Shown piece by piece: positions 18,933 through 28,334 of a stretch of DNA of 64,000 bases (position 1 is its first letter; each line of letters starts with the position of its first letter). Source of the stretch: Mycobacterium szulgai (lineage in GTDB: Bacteria > Actinomycetota > Actinomycetes > Mycobacteriales > Mycobacteriaceae); assembly GCF_002116635.1 (NCBI RefSeq), contig NZ_LQPW01000019.1, positions 124,001 through 188,000 on the forward strand, in the 5' to 3' direction. A program made the position numbers and the translations under genes. Under the pieces are notes generated by a model that was not told the DNA's origin, did no database searches, and worked only from the letters and a program-made list of their open reading frames with translations.

Positions 18933-20018
18933 TCAGTGGCTACCGGGCCTGCGTCGGACTAGACCGTCATCGAGCATCTGTTGGAAGTGCTCGGTGGCGG
19001 TCTGCTCGACGGGCCGATAGGTCAGTCCGAGTTCGTCTCGGCTGCGGCTGTTGTCGAATGCCAGCGGGTAACCCACGTTGCGGTCGACGAACTTTCGCGT
19101 CAGCCCCACAACGGGTGCGATGGCCTTCACTATCACCTTGGGTATCGTCGTCCTCGGGAACGGATAGAGCGGGCCGTACCGGCGGCGCAGCATCTTGCCG
19201 ATCTCTAGCAGAGTGAGCGAATCCGCGTTGACGATGTAGCGGCCGTGGGCCTCGGGGGTCAAGCCGGCACGCAGGTGAGCATCGGCGACATCACGCACGT
19301 CCACCACACCCATGGTCAACGCCGGAGCTCCGGTGAGCAGGGTTCCGTCAGTGAACTGCTTCATGGTGCTCAGGCTGGCCGAGTCGCTGGCGCTGGTCAG
19401 GGCAGGGCCGAGGACCAGGCCGGGGTGGATGGTGACCATGTCCCAGCGCTGCTGCGCCTTCTGGTAGCTCCAGGCCTCCCGCTCGGCCACCGTCTTGGAG
19501 TACGGATACGGTTGGTGGTCAACGCTGCTGGTGGTGTTCCAGTGCTCGTCGGTGAAGATGCCGCCGGGGACATCGCGAGACTCACAGGCGTCGCCGTAGA
19601 TCGCGACCACGCTGCTGGTCAGCACCACGCGCTTGACCGATTGCGTGCGGTTGACCGAGTCCAGAACGTTGCGGGTGCCCTCCAGCGCCGGGCGCACCAG
19701 CGCTTCCTGCGCGTCCTTGAACCCGGAGAGCAGAAATGGCGATGCGGTGTGCATGACGAGTTCGCATCCGTCCATGGCCTCGTCGAAGCTGGCGGGTTCG
19801 AGCAGGTCGGCCTTGAACAGTCGGAGCCGACCTGGGTGATCGTCTGAAAGCTTGTGCAGATGTTCCAGACCGGAAGTCTTTTGCGGGTTGCGTACCGTGC
19901 CGTGCACCGTGCGTCCTGCTTCGAGGAGTAATCGGACGATCCAGCTGCCGATGTAGCCGCTGGCGCCCGTGACAAGCACCGGCGCTTCCGGATCGATCGC
20001 CGTCGATGATGTGTTCAC
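18933..20018 (-). CDS. NAD(P)-dependent extended SDR (epimerase/dihydroflavonol reductase-like)
   Basis: 361 residues from GTG 20018. The N-terminal Rossmann motif is VTGASGYIGSWIV, with a YxxxK catalytic pair in YPYSKTVAE and the HPGLVLGP motif of the dihydroflavonol-4-reductase/cinnamoyl-CoA reductase group. It probably reduces a carbonyl or aldehyde with NADPH; the substrate is unknown. It lies between ssrA and the second 21-bp repeat, so it may belong to a small inserted segment. Confidence 0.82.
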   Translation of the reverse strand: MNTSSTAIDPEAPVLVTGASGYIGSWIVRLLLEAGRTVHGTVRNPQKTSGLEHLHKLSDDHPGRLRLFKADLLEPASFDEAMDGCELVMHTASPFLLSGFKDAQEALVRPALEGTRNVLDSVNRTQSVKRVVLTSSVVAIYGDACESRDVPGGIFTDEHWNTTSSVDHQPYPYSKTVAEREAWSYQKAQQRWDMVTIHPGLVLGPALTSASDSASLSTMKQFTDGTLLTGAPALTMGVVDVRDVADAHLRAGLTPEAHGRYIVNADSLTLLEIGKMLRRRYGPLYPFPRTTIPKVIVKAIAPVVGLTRKFVDRNVGYPLAFDNSRSRDELGLTYRPVEQTATEHFQQMLDDGLVRRRPGSH

Positions 20019-20150
20019 CTGGGCGCTCCTCTCTGGTGGTCCTTGCCGCCATAGCGTATTGCCTGCGCGATCTCCCGAGCTGCACGGATACAGGACGCCC
20101 CGGACTTGCAGCCCTGCGGGACAGGGCATTGCAGCGATAGATCGTTACTC

Positions 20151-20285
20151 GTGGGCGAAGACAGAGTCCGTGTGCGGATCGCCGATAACGGCGTGGCAAC
20201 GGCGACGATGGTGCGCGCCGACGAGCGCAATGCGCTCGACCAAGCAATGTTCGAAGGCTTGGTGGCAACGCGACCTTTGGCGTAG
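20151..20285 (+). pseudogene. truncated 5' fragment of enoyl-CoA hydratase (duplicate of 24897-25700)
   Basis: GTG 20151 opens a 44-codon frame whose first 39 residues are nearly identical to the intact crotonase at 24897 (both contain NGVATATMVRAD and NALDQAMFEGLVA). Similarity stops abruptly at GLVA, and the frame ends in TAG after five unrelated residues. Nucleotide similarity includes the region just before the start. It is a partial duplication, not a full gene, and lies 80 bp before the second ssrA-like repeat. Confidence 0.85.
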
Positions 20286-20366
20286 CCGCAGGTCGTTTCG
20301 CGCCTCTTCGGGTACTTTCGCGTAGCCGAATTTGACGTCTCCGCAGCTCACAGCCATTTTAGGGAT

Positions 20367-20387
20367 GGGTTCGATTCCCGGCAGCTC
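20367..20387 (+). repeat. second, exact copy of the ssrA 3'-end repeat
   Basis: All 21 bp match 18331-18351. The match ends right before the CACCA end of tmRNA, and the flanking bases are unrelated. It probably marks a junction of an element that integrated at ssrA. No tmRNA or tRNA body precedes it. Confidence 0.75.
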
Positions 20388-20509
20388 ACTGAATACCAGC
20401 TGTTCAGAGCCATGAAGGCCGCTGAATCGGCGAGTCACGTCAAGATTTTTGCGTTGGGCGACTTGCTGAGGAACTTCTGGATTGCAATCCCCGCGGATGT
20501 GAGTTCACG

Positions 20510-21301
20510 TCAGACCGCTCGACTAGCGGGGACGACTACCAGCTCTACTAGGTAGGCCTCATCGACCACTCCGCCGGGAAATATGTCCAGCAACGCTGTT
20601 CGCTCGTTGGCAATGAGCCGGCTCAAGATGTCCGATGGGAGCGCCGCTAGATTGGAACCACTGGTCAGACAGGCTATATGAGCCTCGACTGGCATCGACC
20701 GGCTCCAGCGCATGCGACGTACGGCCGGATCCGTATTGGGAAGGCAGCGCCGCACGACATCAACGACGGTGACGCCCGGGCGAAGATAACCGGGATGCAC
20801 TCCGGGAAACGTCGGAATCGGGGCATAACGCAATAAGCGCCGTTCCTGCTCGGCAACCCACTCGATCTCACGGTCGGGGAGGTTCCAGAACAACACCAAT
20901 GCACCGCCCGGCCGCAATACGCGCATTGCCTCGTCTGCAGAGCGCGTTGGGTCCGTCCAGTGCCAGGACTGGGCGTAGGTGACGACGTCGGCGCTAGCGG
21001 CTTTTAGGGGTAACGCTTCGCCGATTGCTCGTATCAAGGGCACTTCGGGCAATGACTGCCGAAGTTGGGTGGCCATTGCCGCGCCTGGCTCTACCGCGAC
21101 CACCCGGGCGCCCCGCTCTTTGAGGAGTCCAGTCGCAATCCCTGTTCCGGCGCCCACGTCGATCACTTCGGCGGTACGGAACGGGCGAGCAGTCATTTCC
21201 TCGATCGAGTCGAACACGGCCGGTGGGTAGCCCGGTCGGTACGCGGCATAAATGTCAGCGATCGATTCGAATGCTGCTATCCCGTCTCGATCAACAACCA
21301 T
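20510..21301 (-). CDS. class I SAM-dependent methyltransferase
   Basis: 263 residues. Motif I is VIDVGAGTGIATG, the acidic strand is ARVVAVEPG, and the post-motif ALPLKAASADVVTYAQSWHW plus MRVLRPGGALVLFW are typical of UbiE/YafE-type methyltransferases. The acceptor is unknown. It is the first gene after the 20367 repeat and is divergent from the membrane pair that follows, with only 87 bp between. Confidence 0.87.
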   Translation of the reverse strand: MVVDRDGIAAFESIADIYAAYRPGYPPAVFDSIEEMTARPFRTAEVIDVGAGTGIATGLLKERGARVVAVEPGAAMATQLRQSLPEVPLIRAIGEALPLKAASADVVTYAQSWHWTDPTRSADEAMRVLRPGGALVLFWNLPDREIEWVAEQERRLLRYAPIPTFPGVHPGYLRPGVTVVDVVRRCLPNTDPAVRRMRWSRSMPVEAHIACLTSGSNLAALPSDILSRLIANERTALLDIFPGGVVDEAYLVELVVVPASRAV

Positions 21302-21388
21302 GACCTCTAGTCTCTCGAATGGTTCCCGCCGCGACCATCAAGGCAGGGCAACTGTCCGAAATTGCTCGCAGTGGAAGGTGTCCCGAGT

Positions 21389-21790
21389 ATGCTGCCAGAC
21401 CAGCTAGAAGCCATAAAGGAAAGAAAACATAAGGCCACCATGCCGTCCGTCCTGACCATCACCGCCTGCTTGGTAACCGCAGGACTGTTGGTTCGAATGG
21501 TCATTGCCGGGTTTATCACTCGCAATGGGATCTTTTCATGGCCGATGTTTACGGATCCTTCTTACTGCTTTTGGGAGTTGGTGGCTGAAACGCCGACTGG
21601 TCCAGAAAAAGTCAACTTTTGGGATTACACGGTCACGGTGGCCGAAATTGATCTGACCCGGGATAGGGGACAGCAGTTCCTGGATTTTCTGCGCGAAGTG
21701 AAATCTATGCATGTCCATGGGCGGCTGGTCATCCTCGACGCTCAGGGATTGCATGAGATGAGAGTGGTCGATGGGCATTTGGTGGATTGA
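21389..21790 (+). CDS. single-span membrane protein, possibly SdpA-like
   Basis: 133 residues from ATG 21389. The later in-frame ATG 21440 would give a shorter protein that starts at the membrane span. There is one hydrophobic span (VLTITACLVTAGLLVRMVIAG), then FSWPMFTDP and a soluble domain. Small proteins with one span and a W..FT.DP motif precede SdpB-type HTTM proteins in sdpAB operons; the resemblance is by pattern only. It overlaps the HTTM gene by 20 bp, so the two proteins very likely work together. Base composition looks lower in GC than the neighbours, consistent with transfer. Confidence 0.6.
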   Translation: MLPDQLEAIKERKHKATMPSVLTITACLVTAGLLVRMVIAGFITRNGIFSWPMFTDPSYCFWELVAETPTGPEKVNFWDYTVTVAEIDLTRDRGQQFLDFLREVKSMHVHGRLVILDAQGLHEMRVVDGHLVD

Positions 21791-22682
21791 TGCCGTCAGC
21801 GCGGCATTCGATATGCGGGTGCCGGCTTTGCCGAGCAACCTTTTCCGTGTCGGTATCGCGATCGCGGTCCTGTGGAAATTTACTTCGGATCAATTTTCCG
21901 GCGCATGGCACTTCCTCGACGAGGGTAGCTTTGCGCGGTTTCGCTACCTGAGCGCCCATCCACATGGGCCCTTCCGCAGTGTCGCGGTATATCGGGTGGC
22001 CTACCTGGCTAAATGGGTAGCCGCCGCAGGCCTTATCCTCGACGTCGGGCCACAGATCTGCGCACTGGTGCTGGCGGGCTGGTTCGCCTTGGAGGCTGGC
22101 TACGACCGGAGATTCCACATCATCTTTTTAATGCTGACTTGCATTATCCTCGGTGTCGATTGGGGTTGCGGCAACATTTTGCGACCTGACCAGATATCTT
22201 GCCTGGTCAACACCGACTGTCGTCATAATCTGGTTAACACCGCCACCACCTGGGTGTGGCCGAAATGGATAACCTTGCTGCTCGTGACGCAGGTTTACTG
22301 GGCCAGTGCCTATGCAAAGGTGCGTTCGCTGCAGTTCCGATCGAGCGATGTATTGGTCGCAACGAGTCGGTTCCTCTATATGAACCGCCCGCATTTGCGG
22401 CATTGGGAATTTTACTATCCGAAGATTATGGTGAAATACCTCATCGAGGCGCCGGCCGACGTGTGTCGACGCCGATGGGCGCCGGCGACGTGGGGAACCA
22501 TTGTCGGTGAGGCATTACTGCCGTTCGGACTGGCGACCCCGGTTCCCTCGATCTTCTGGGCCGCTTTCACTGTCGGTGTCATCATGCACGTGGGCTTCAC
22601 CACGTTGCTTCCCCGCAGACTGGTGCCTTTCACCATCGCCTGCGTTGCTGCGTACCTGATGATTATCCCGATCTGGGTATGA
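21771..22682 (+). CDS. HTTM-domain (vitamin K-dependent carboxylase-like/SdpB-like) membrane protein
   Basis: 303 residues with several membrane spans and the HTTM pattern: an N-terminal LFRVGIAIAVLWKF helix, a WGCGN segment, and a Trp/Lys-rich middle (WVWPKWITLLLVTQVYWASA, then YAKVRSL). HTTM proteins share a fold with gamma-glutamyl carboxylase; SdpB is needed to mature the SDP toxin in Bacillus. No enzymatic residues can be confirmed here. It is coupled to the upstream single-span gene, and a hairpin follows 72 bp after its stop. Confidence 0.7.
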   Translation: MGIWWIDAVSAAFDMRVPALPSNLFRVGIAIAVLWKFTSDQFSGAWHFLDEGSFARFRYLSAHPHGPFRSVAVYRVAYLAKWVAAAGLILDVGPQICALVLAGWFALEAGYDRRFHIIFLMLTCIILGVDWGCGNILRPDQISCLVNTDCRHNLVNTATTWVWPKWITLLLVTQVYWASAYAKVRSLQFRSSDVLVATSRFLYMNRPHLRHWEFYYPKIMVKYLIEAPADVCRRRWAPATWGTIVGEALLPFGLATPVPSIFWAAFTVGVIMHVGFTTLLPRRLVPFTIACVAAYLMIIPIWV

Positions 22683-22754
22683 CAGGAATCCGTCGCCGCC
22701 AAAATGATTGCCTAGTAACGCCTGTGTCGTCCATCGTGGAATTGGCTATCACGT

Positions 22755-22792
22755 GCAGTTGGGGCCATATGCTGTGTGCAGGCCCCAACTGC
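22755..22792. terminator. 12-bp perfect hairpin between convergent units
   Basis: GCAGTTGGGGCC (22755-22766) and its exact complement (22781-22792) enclose a 14-nt loop. There is no T-tract on either strand. A second palindrome, TCTACCGAGGTAGA, lies at 22801-22814. Both could end the HTTM transcript from the left and the mini-ORF transcript from the right. Confidence 0.6.
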
Positions 22793-22825
22793 CTAGCCTA
22801 TCTACCGAGGTAGACGAGCTGTCTT

Positions 22826-22894
22826 TCATTCGGCCACGAGTACATTGGCCGAATACGATGTCTCCTCATCGCGGAATAACACGTCGTAGGACAC
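22826..22894 (-). CDS. 22-codon mini-ORF with strong ribosome binding site
   Basis: GTG 22894 is preceded by AAGGAGGTGAGCA, a near-perfect Shine-Dalgarno at good spacing. The frame reads MSYDVLFRDEETSYSANVLVAE and stops at TGA 22826, 34 bp before the 12-bp hairpin. No family is recognised. It is acidic, lacks Cys, and has Ser, Thr, Tyr and Glu clusters. A leader peptide or a modified-peptide precursor are possibilities. A chance match cannot be excluded. Confidence 0.35.
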   Translation of the reverse strand: MSYDVLFRDEETSYSANVLVAE

Positions 22895-23188
22895 TTGCTC
22901 ACCTCCTTCCTGTTCCGTCCTGGATTTGAACCCATGCCGGTATAAGGCAAAGCATTTATGCCCTGCGGTAGCCAACAGATGCTAAATCCGATACTTCAAC
23001 GCTGTCCAGCGAGATCATGTCTGGATTTTCTGGCCATGGAGCCATCTCACTGACGAAGAGCGAGTTCGTCGGTCACTTTGCTGCAAACCGCCACGCGACC
23101 TCTCGGCGTGAGCATAAGCTCCGGCTACTCGGCGATCAGTATCGGTTGGGCGACTTCGGAATTGCCCTGAGATGGTGGGAGCGGTGCG

Positions 23189-24448
23189 GTGTCATATGTT
23201 GTTGCGCTGCCCGAGACGGTGTCCGCCGCGACAACGGACGTGGCTTCGATTGGTTCGTTGGTCGCGACGGCAAACCGAGGCGTGGCCGGTGCCACCACGG
23301 AGGTGTTAGCCGCCGCCGAAGACGAGGTGTCGGCGGCGATCGCGGCGTTGTTTTCCGCCCACGGCCAGGGTTACCAAGCTCTTAGCGCACAGGCGGCGTC
23401 ATTTCATGAGCGGTTTGTGCAGACACTGACACGCGCGGCCGGTGCTTATGTCGCCGCCGAGGCAGCCAACGCGTCGGTTTTGGATGCGTTTGAGCAGGCC
23501 CCAACGAGCCTGGCCACCGGGTTCGGCCGGTTGGCCAACGCGGTCGTCGCCGACACACCGTCGCTGGCCAACAGAGTTCAATCCGCCGCACTGTGGCCGG
23601 TAAAGCCCCTCCTGAGTTTGTCCGGACTCGAAACTCCACTTGCCGCGGCAAATAATCCCCTTTGGCAGCTGCTCGAAGACCCACCGCTAGCGTGGTACAT
23701 CGGCAACGCCCCGTCACTGTATTTGACTTGGCTAATGGGACAAACGGTCCAGCTCGGCACGTACGACGGGATGCGCGTCGTACAGATCACGCCGGCTCAT
23801 CCAAGCGGCGAATACGTGGTTGCGATTCATGGTGGCGGGTTTATCCTTCCGCCCTCGATCTTTCACTGGATCAATTACTCAGTCACGGCGAACGCGACAG
23901 GCGCGACCATGGAAGTCCCGATTTACCCGTTGGTGTGGCAAGGGGGTACCGCCGGCGTCGTCGCGCCCAAAATGGCGGGCCTCATGTCCTCGTTAGTCGC
24001 CGAACACGGGGCCTCCAACGTCAGCGTGATCGGCGACTCAGCGGGCGGCAACATCGCACTAGCGGCCGTTCAACACATGGTGAGCCAGGGTGACCCCGTA
24101 CCGTCGCGCATGGTGTTGCTGTCCCCGTGGCTAGACGTCGGAAATCCGTGGCACGACGCTTTCGATTTGCAGATCGCACACATGTGGGCAGGCAATCTGC
24201 CGCTGAACAACTATCTGGTGAGTCCGCTGTACGGGTCCCTTGCCGGACTTCCGCCGACGTATGTCTACTCGGGGTCATGGGATCAACTTGCGGCCCAGGC
24301 GGCTGTCCTTCAGCAAGCAGCCGTAGCCCAAGGAGCCCCATTCCGCTTCGTGCTGGCCAACTACCAAACCCACGACTGGGTTCTGTTCAGCCCGTGGGGC
24401 TTGCTCTACTGGCCGCAGATCAACCAGGAATTAGGTATCGCGGCCTGA
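23189..24448 (+). CDS. PE-domain lipase, LipY-like (copy 1)
   Basis: 419 residues from GTG 23189, preceded by GGGAG. Residues 1-95 form a PE domain with the ESX secretion signal YVAAE at 87-91. After a linker comes an alpha/beta hydrolase with the oxyanion motif HGGG at 214-217, the nucleophile elbow GDSAGG (Ser284) and a C-terminal HDWVLF supplying His. This is the architecture of M. tuberculosis LipY (Rv3097c), an ESX-5-exported triacylglycerol lipase. About 100 bp upstream is similar to that of copy 2 at 38085. It lies inside the ssrA-repeat-bounded segment. Confidence 0.88.
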   Translation: MSYVVALPETVSAATTDVASIGSLVATANRGVAGATTEVLAAAEDEVSAAIAALFSAHGQGYQALSAQAASFHERFVQTLTRAAGAYVAAEAANASVLDAFEQAPTSLATGFGRLANAVVADTPSLANRVQSAALWPVKPLLSLSGLETPLAAANNPLWQLLEDPPLAWYIGNAPSLYLTWLMGQTVQLGTYDGMRVVQITPAHPSGEYVVAIHGGGFILPPSIFHWINYSVTANATGATMEVPIYPLVWQGGTAGVVAPKMAGLMSSLVAEHGASNVSVIGDSAGGNIALAAVQHMVSQGDPVPSRMVLLSPWLDVGNPWHDAFDLQIAHMWAGNLPLNNYLVSPLYGSLAGLPPTYVYSGSWDQLAAQAAVLQQAAVAQGAPFRFVLANYQTHDWVLFSPWGLLYWPQINQELGIAA

Positions 24449-24481
24449 TTGCTGTCGAGCAGTGCGGGCCAGGGGCACCGC

Positions 24482-24793
24482 CTACGAGCAGAAGTCGCAT
24501 GAATCCTCTTTAACCGGAGGTGGATTGTCTCCGTCCCACACATCGCTCGGTAGCTTGCCCTGGTACGGAACGTTGCCGGCCGAGTGCTGTACCCAGTACC
24601 ACGTGTGACAGACATTCATGTCCCATTGGTAGGCGACCCCCGGTCCGGACGACATGTCGTAGCGGGAATACACCATGGAATCGCCCGGACACCACGTGTG
24701 CGGTGGTAGGGGTCGGGCCTGTGCAGGAGCTGCCAGGCCCAACCCACAGCTAGCCAACACAGCGGATACCAGTGCTGCGATTCGTCGGTTCAT
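24482..24793 (-). CDS. small secreted Cys-containing protein
   Basis: 103 residues. A Sec signal peptide (RRIAALVSAVLASCGLGLAAPAQA) with cleavage after AQA is followed by a short mature domain rich in Trp and Tyr. Cysteines sit in HTWCPGD, NVCHTW and the extreme C-terminus (DSCDFCS), so disulfides are likely. Proteins with a PHTWCPGD motif are common in mycobacteria, with unknown function. It is divergent from the crotonase gene. Confidence 0.75.
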   Translation of the reverse strand: MNRRIAALVSAVLASCGLGLAAPAQARPLPPHTWCPGDSMVYSRYDMSSGPGVAYQWDMNVCHTWYWVQHSAGNVPYQGKLPSDVWDGDNPPPVKEDSCDFCS

Positions 24794-24896
24794 GTTCTGA
24801 TGCCTCCGTCGGTTGGTAACCACAGCGTGCTCCTGATTGCTTGGAGAACTCTTGCGTCGGCCGGGCAGCCGGTCCCGGCGCGATAGATTGCCACTC

Positions 24897-25700
24897 GTGA
24901 GCGAAGACAGAGTCCGGGTGCGGATCGACGACAACGGCGTGGCAACGGCGACCATGGTGCGCGCCGACAAGCACAATGCGCTCGACCAAGCGATGTTCGA
25001 AGGCTTGGTGGCTGCCGCAGAGCAGTTGGCAGGTGATACATCGGTCCGCGCGGTCGTTCTCCACGGTGCGGGCAAGAGCTTCTGCTCTGGTTTGGACGTG
25101 GCAAGTTTCATGGGCGGCGAGCGTGGCACGGGCGTTCTGTTGTCCCGAGATGAGGACCGGACGGCGAACCTCGCTCAGCGCGTGAGCTACGACTGGTCGT
25201 TGGTACCGGCGCCAGTCATTGCCGCGATCCACGGCAACTGCTTCGGCGGCGGTCTGCAGATTGCGCTCGGCGCAGACATCCGGATCGCCGCGCCGGACGC
25301 GAAGCTGAGCATCATGGAGATCAAGTGGGGACTCGTTCCCGACATGGGCATCACGCAGACACTGCCGAGACTATTACCGATCGACGTCGCGAAAGAGTTG
25401 ACGTTCACGGGCCGAATCGTCTCCGGCAGCGAGGGTTGCGAGCTCGGCTTGATCACTCGGACGGCCGCGGATCCACTATCAGCGGCGTTGGCACTCGCGG
25501 GCGAGATCGCACTGAAGTCACCGGATGCCATTCGTGCGGCGAAGCGCCTTTACGACGAAACCTGGATCAGCAACGACCCTGCGGCCGCTCTTGCGCTCGA
25601 ATCAGTTCTGCAGACCGGCCTCATCGGCACACCCAACCAGATCGCCGCCGTGGTCGCTGGAATGTCCGGGGAGCAACCGGTTTTCGCCGACCCCGCTTAG
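24897..25700 (+). CDS. enoyl-CoA hydratase/isomerase (crotonase) family protein
   Basis: 267 residues from GTG 24897. The crotonase oxyanion-hole segments are SFCSGLDVASF near residue 62 and AIHGNCFGGGLQIALGADIRIA near 115. The family hydrates or isomerises CoA thioesters. The usual catalytic Glu pair of hydratases is not clearly present, so an isomerase or another crotonase reaction is possible. Its 5' end is duplicated as the fragment at 20151. Confidence 0.85.
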   Translation: MSEDRVRVRIDDNGVATATMVRADKHNALDQAMFEGLVAAAEQLAGDTSVRAVVLHGAGKSFCSGLDVASFMGGERGTGVLLSRDEDRTANLAQRVSYDWSLVPAPVIAAIHGNCFGGGLQIALGADIRIAAPDAKLSIMEIKWGLVPDMGITQTLPRLLPIDVAKELTFTGRIVSGSEGCELGLITRTAADPLSAALALAGEIALKSPDAIRAAKRLYDETWISNDPAAALALESVLQTGLIGTPNQIAAVVAGMSGEQPVFADPA

Positions 25701-26637
25701 TGCCGCTAGCATTGGGCATTTCGCGCCCGCTAGGCGTTCCCGACGAGCCATCACAGCGGCTGCGTTGGGCGCGGCCCCACTTGCCAGCGCAGATGTAGTT
25801 CCCAATATGACTGACGGTGTGAATGAAGGACGGCCCAGCGGTAGCCGCACCGGAAAGTTCATCGTCGGGCGTGACCCTGGCGGTGCTGCTGTTGGTTTAC
25901 GCGGGAACCGGACGTCGGGGTGGCGGCCGCGTACCCGGTGGTTGGCGTTCGACAAATTGGTGGCACGGGGAGTGTGGAGGAGACTCATACCCGTACCGCT
26001 AGTGGGGCTTTCGCGCAGTCGCCAGATGGTGACGCGTTGATATGCGCGCACCCAACTGACACCTGGGTAGTACGTCCGGCTCCGAGTTAGGCCCGGGGTT
26101 CCCGGATTGTTGCCCCTGGCAAAAGGGCGGGCGCGCGGTCCGCTTCAACCGGACTCTGTTCCTCGGCGCAAGTCCTACTCATTCCCGGCACTCGCGTTGA
26201 TGCCTGCCCCGCGAGTCGATTGTATCGGCGAAATGCGTCAAAGGTGTTGATTTACAGCTTATTTCGCTGATCCGGCGGGACCTGTAATTGCGCAGTCAAT
26301 CGAGGGCCTCGCCGGACGTGTTTTGGGCACATCCTTTGCCTCCGGAGGCCAATGCTCGGGGCAGGTTCGGCTGACAGGCCGGCATCACGAAACGGATTCA
26401 ATTCCGGGCAGTTCCACCGAATTACAGCACCTACTTCGGGGTGCTCACCGGCCGACTGGTGAACGGTGTTCGACGCCGTTCGCCGGCCTACCGAAGTCGA
26501 GCCTGCATGACTTCCGTAAGCCGCGTTGGGGCATTTGGTCCCTTATATCCCCGCGACCTCGCTCGTAGCATCTGCCGCACGGATTGCTCGATTGTTTCCT
26601 GCGACGTTTGCTGGGCACCGGGTTAGGAGGGTCAATC
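25701..26637. other. 937-bp region without a convincing gene
   Basis: Several short frames exist, but none has family features. Near 25730-25800 one + frame reads like a decayed export signal (RRAITAAALGAAPLASADVV) without a good start. The imperfect third ssrA-like repeat lies at 26393-26417. The last 70 bp hold the leader and GGAGG ribosome binding site of the PPE-MPTR gene. It looks like remnant DNA at an island edge. Confidence 0.5.
26393..26417 (+). repeat. degenerate third copy of the ssrA 3' end
   Basis: ATTCAATTCCGGGCAGTTCC aligns with the tmRNA T arm and acceptor (20 of 25 positions over GATTC to CCACCG) and continues into CCACC, which the 20367 copy lacks. No folded tRNA can be built upstream. 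It may be a diverged attR, or the scar of an older insertion. Confidence 0.45.
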
Positions 26638-28269
26638 ATGGTGAATTTTCCGATGCTGCCACCGGAGATCAACTCATTGTTGATGTTCAGCGGTGCCGGT
26701 TCTGCGCCGATGCTGGACGCGGCTGCGGCATGGAATGGATTGGCCGATGAACTTGGGGCCGCTGCGAATTCATTTGCCTCCGTGACCTCGGGGCTGGTGA
26801 ACGAAGCTTGGCAGGGACCGGCCTCGGCGGCCATGGCCACTGCTGCCGCCCCGTACACGGGCTGGTTGAGCGCGGCATCAGCACAAGCTGCCGGGGCAGC
26901 CGGCCAAGCGCAGGCGGTGGCCAGCGCATTCGAGGTCGCACAGGCGGCCACGATCCACCCGTTGGCGATAGCAGCCAACCGCAATGCGTTTGTCCAATTG
27001 GTGCGGTCGAATTTCTTCGGGTTGAACGCGCCGTGGATCATGGACCTCGAGGCCCTGTATGAACAGATGTGGGCCGCCGACGTCTCCGCGATGACTAGCT
27101 ACCAGGCCGAAGCGGTGGCAGCGGCCGCCGGTTTGAACCCATTCGAGCAATTGCTGCAAGCCTTGCCGTTCAACATCGGCATCGGCAACAAGCCCGGCAC
27201 TACGGGCAACATCGGCAACGGCAACAACGGCAACGCCAACATCGGTAGCGGAAACACCGGCAGTGGGAACCTCGGCGGCGGGAACGGTACTGCCGGACAC
27301 CCGAGCAGTGGGAACATCGGCAGCGGAAATCTCGGCAACAGAAACTTCGGCAGCGGCAACTTCGGCAACGACAATATCGGTTTCGGAAACACCGGCGACC
27401 CGCATACCAGCTCAAATCCCGGCGCAAATTTCGGCATCGGGAATTTTGGCAACGGAAACTTCGGCATCGGAAACAACGGTATCGAGAACGTCGGAGCTGG
27501 AAATAGTGGCACCGGAAACGTCGGCTTTGGGCTTACTGGAAATAGATTAGTCGGGTTCGGAAATGCCTATTACAACTCGGCAACCGGTCAGTTCACGTTC
27601 GCCGGACTGAACTCCGGTACCGGCAACATCGGCTTCGGCAATTCGGGCCACAACAACATCGGCTTTTTCAACTCCGGGCACGACAACGTCGGCATCTTCA
27701 ACTCAAACCTCAACGGGCTGAACACCTTTGGCAATGTCGGTATCGCGAACTCGGGCGCGGGGGGCAACGCTGGCTTTGGGAACTCGGGTCTAGGCACCTT
27801 TGGTATCGGGAATAGCGGATGGCTCAACACCGGCTTCGGGAACAGCGGGTCACTTGACACCGGCTTCGGGAATGCGGGCGCGTTCAACACGGGCTTCTAT
27901 AATTCCGGCGACACGAACACCGGCAATGGGAATTCGGGCAACGTGAACACAGGTATCTGGAATTCGGGTGACGTCAATAACGGGATCGGGATCACCACCG
28001 ACAGCGGTCTGCTCAACTCGGGCGTAGGCAATACAGGTAGCTACATATCCGGCTTCTTCAATTCAGCTACCGGCACGGGGCCTTCGAGTGGGACCATCTC
28101 AGGTATTGGAAACCACGCGGTGGGCACCTCGCCCACAGTCGGCTTGATGTCGGGCTTCTTTAACACCGGCGTCCAAGGTACCGCCGCCAACTCCGGCTCG
28201 GTCTCGGGTTTACTCAACAACGGTTTCCAGGTATCGGGCGTGCTCAACATTGAGGAAGTGCCCGACTGA
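26638..28269 (+). CDS. PPE protein of the MPTR subfamily
   Basis: 543 residues; ATG 26638 follows GGAGGG. Residues 1-180 are a PPE domain ([29 protein letters not shown]). From about residue 183 the protein is made of asparagine/glycine pentapeptide-type repeats (NIGSGN, NTGFGN, FNSGH) to near the end, the major polymorphic tandem repeat. Such proteins are exported by ESX-5 and exposed on the cell surface; the repeats may form a beta-helix. The gene starts just beyond the third ssrA-like repeat. Confidence 0.92.
   Translation: MVNFPMLPPEINSLLMFSGAGSAPMLDAAAAWNGLADELGAAANSFASVTSGLVNEAWQGPASAAMATAAAPYTGWLSAASAQAAGAAGQAQAVASAFEVAQAATIHPLAIAANRNAFVQLVRSNFFGLNAPWIMDLEALYEQMWAADVSAMTSYQAEAVAAAAGLNPFEQLLQALPFNIGIGNKPGTTGNIGNGNNGNANIGSGNTGSGNLGGGNGTAGHPSSGNIGSGNLGNRNFGSGNFGNDNIGFGNTGDPHTSSNPGANFGIGNFGNGNFGIGNNGIENVGAGNSGTGNVGFGLTGNRLVGFGNAYYNSATGQFTFAGLNSGTGNIGFGNSGHNNIGFFNSGHDNVGIFNSNLNGLNTFGNVGIANSGAGGNAGFGNSGLGTFGIGNSGWLNTGFGNSGSLDTGFGNAGAFNTGFYNSGDTNTGNGNSGNVNTGIWNSGDVNNGIGITTDSGLLNSGVGNTGSYISGFFNSATGTGPSSGTISGIGNHAVGTSPTVGLMSGFFNTGVQGTAANSGSVSGLLNNGFQVSGVLNIEEVPD
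27184..28064 (+). repeat. MPTR tandem repeat tract within the PPE gene
   Basis: Repeated units of about 15 and 30 bp encode NxGxGN and FNSGxxNxG patterns. The unit edges drift, so there is no exact tandem array. The tract is prone to slippage and recombination in mycobacteria and is a likely source of strain variation. Confidence 0.85.
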
Positions 28270-28334
28270 CGTCGTACGCGTTAACGGCAGTCGAAAAGAT
28301 TGGCGCCCGCGCGAGTAGCGTCGTCGCCAGCTAA

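Noticed and set aside
22905..22950. tRNA-like T arm (GGGTTCAAATCC on the minus strand)
   Set aside because: The stem pairs poorly and no matching acceptor, D or anticodon arm can be found upstream, so no tRNA is called.
25808..26040. 77-codon plus-strand frame after the crotonase gene
   Set aside because: It has no ribosome binding site, no family, and a composition like random high-GC sequence.
27184..28064. Regularly spaced repeats resembling a CRISPR array
   Set aside because: The repeats are in-frame, variable in length, and encode Asn/Gly units of a PPE-MPTR protein. There are no cas genes.
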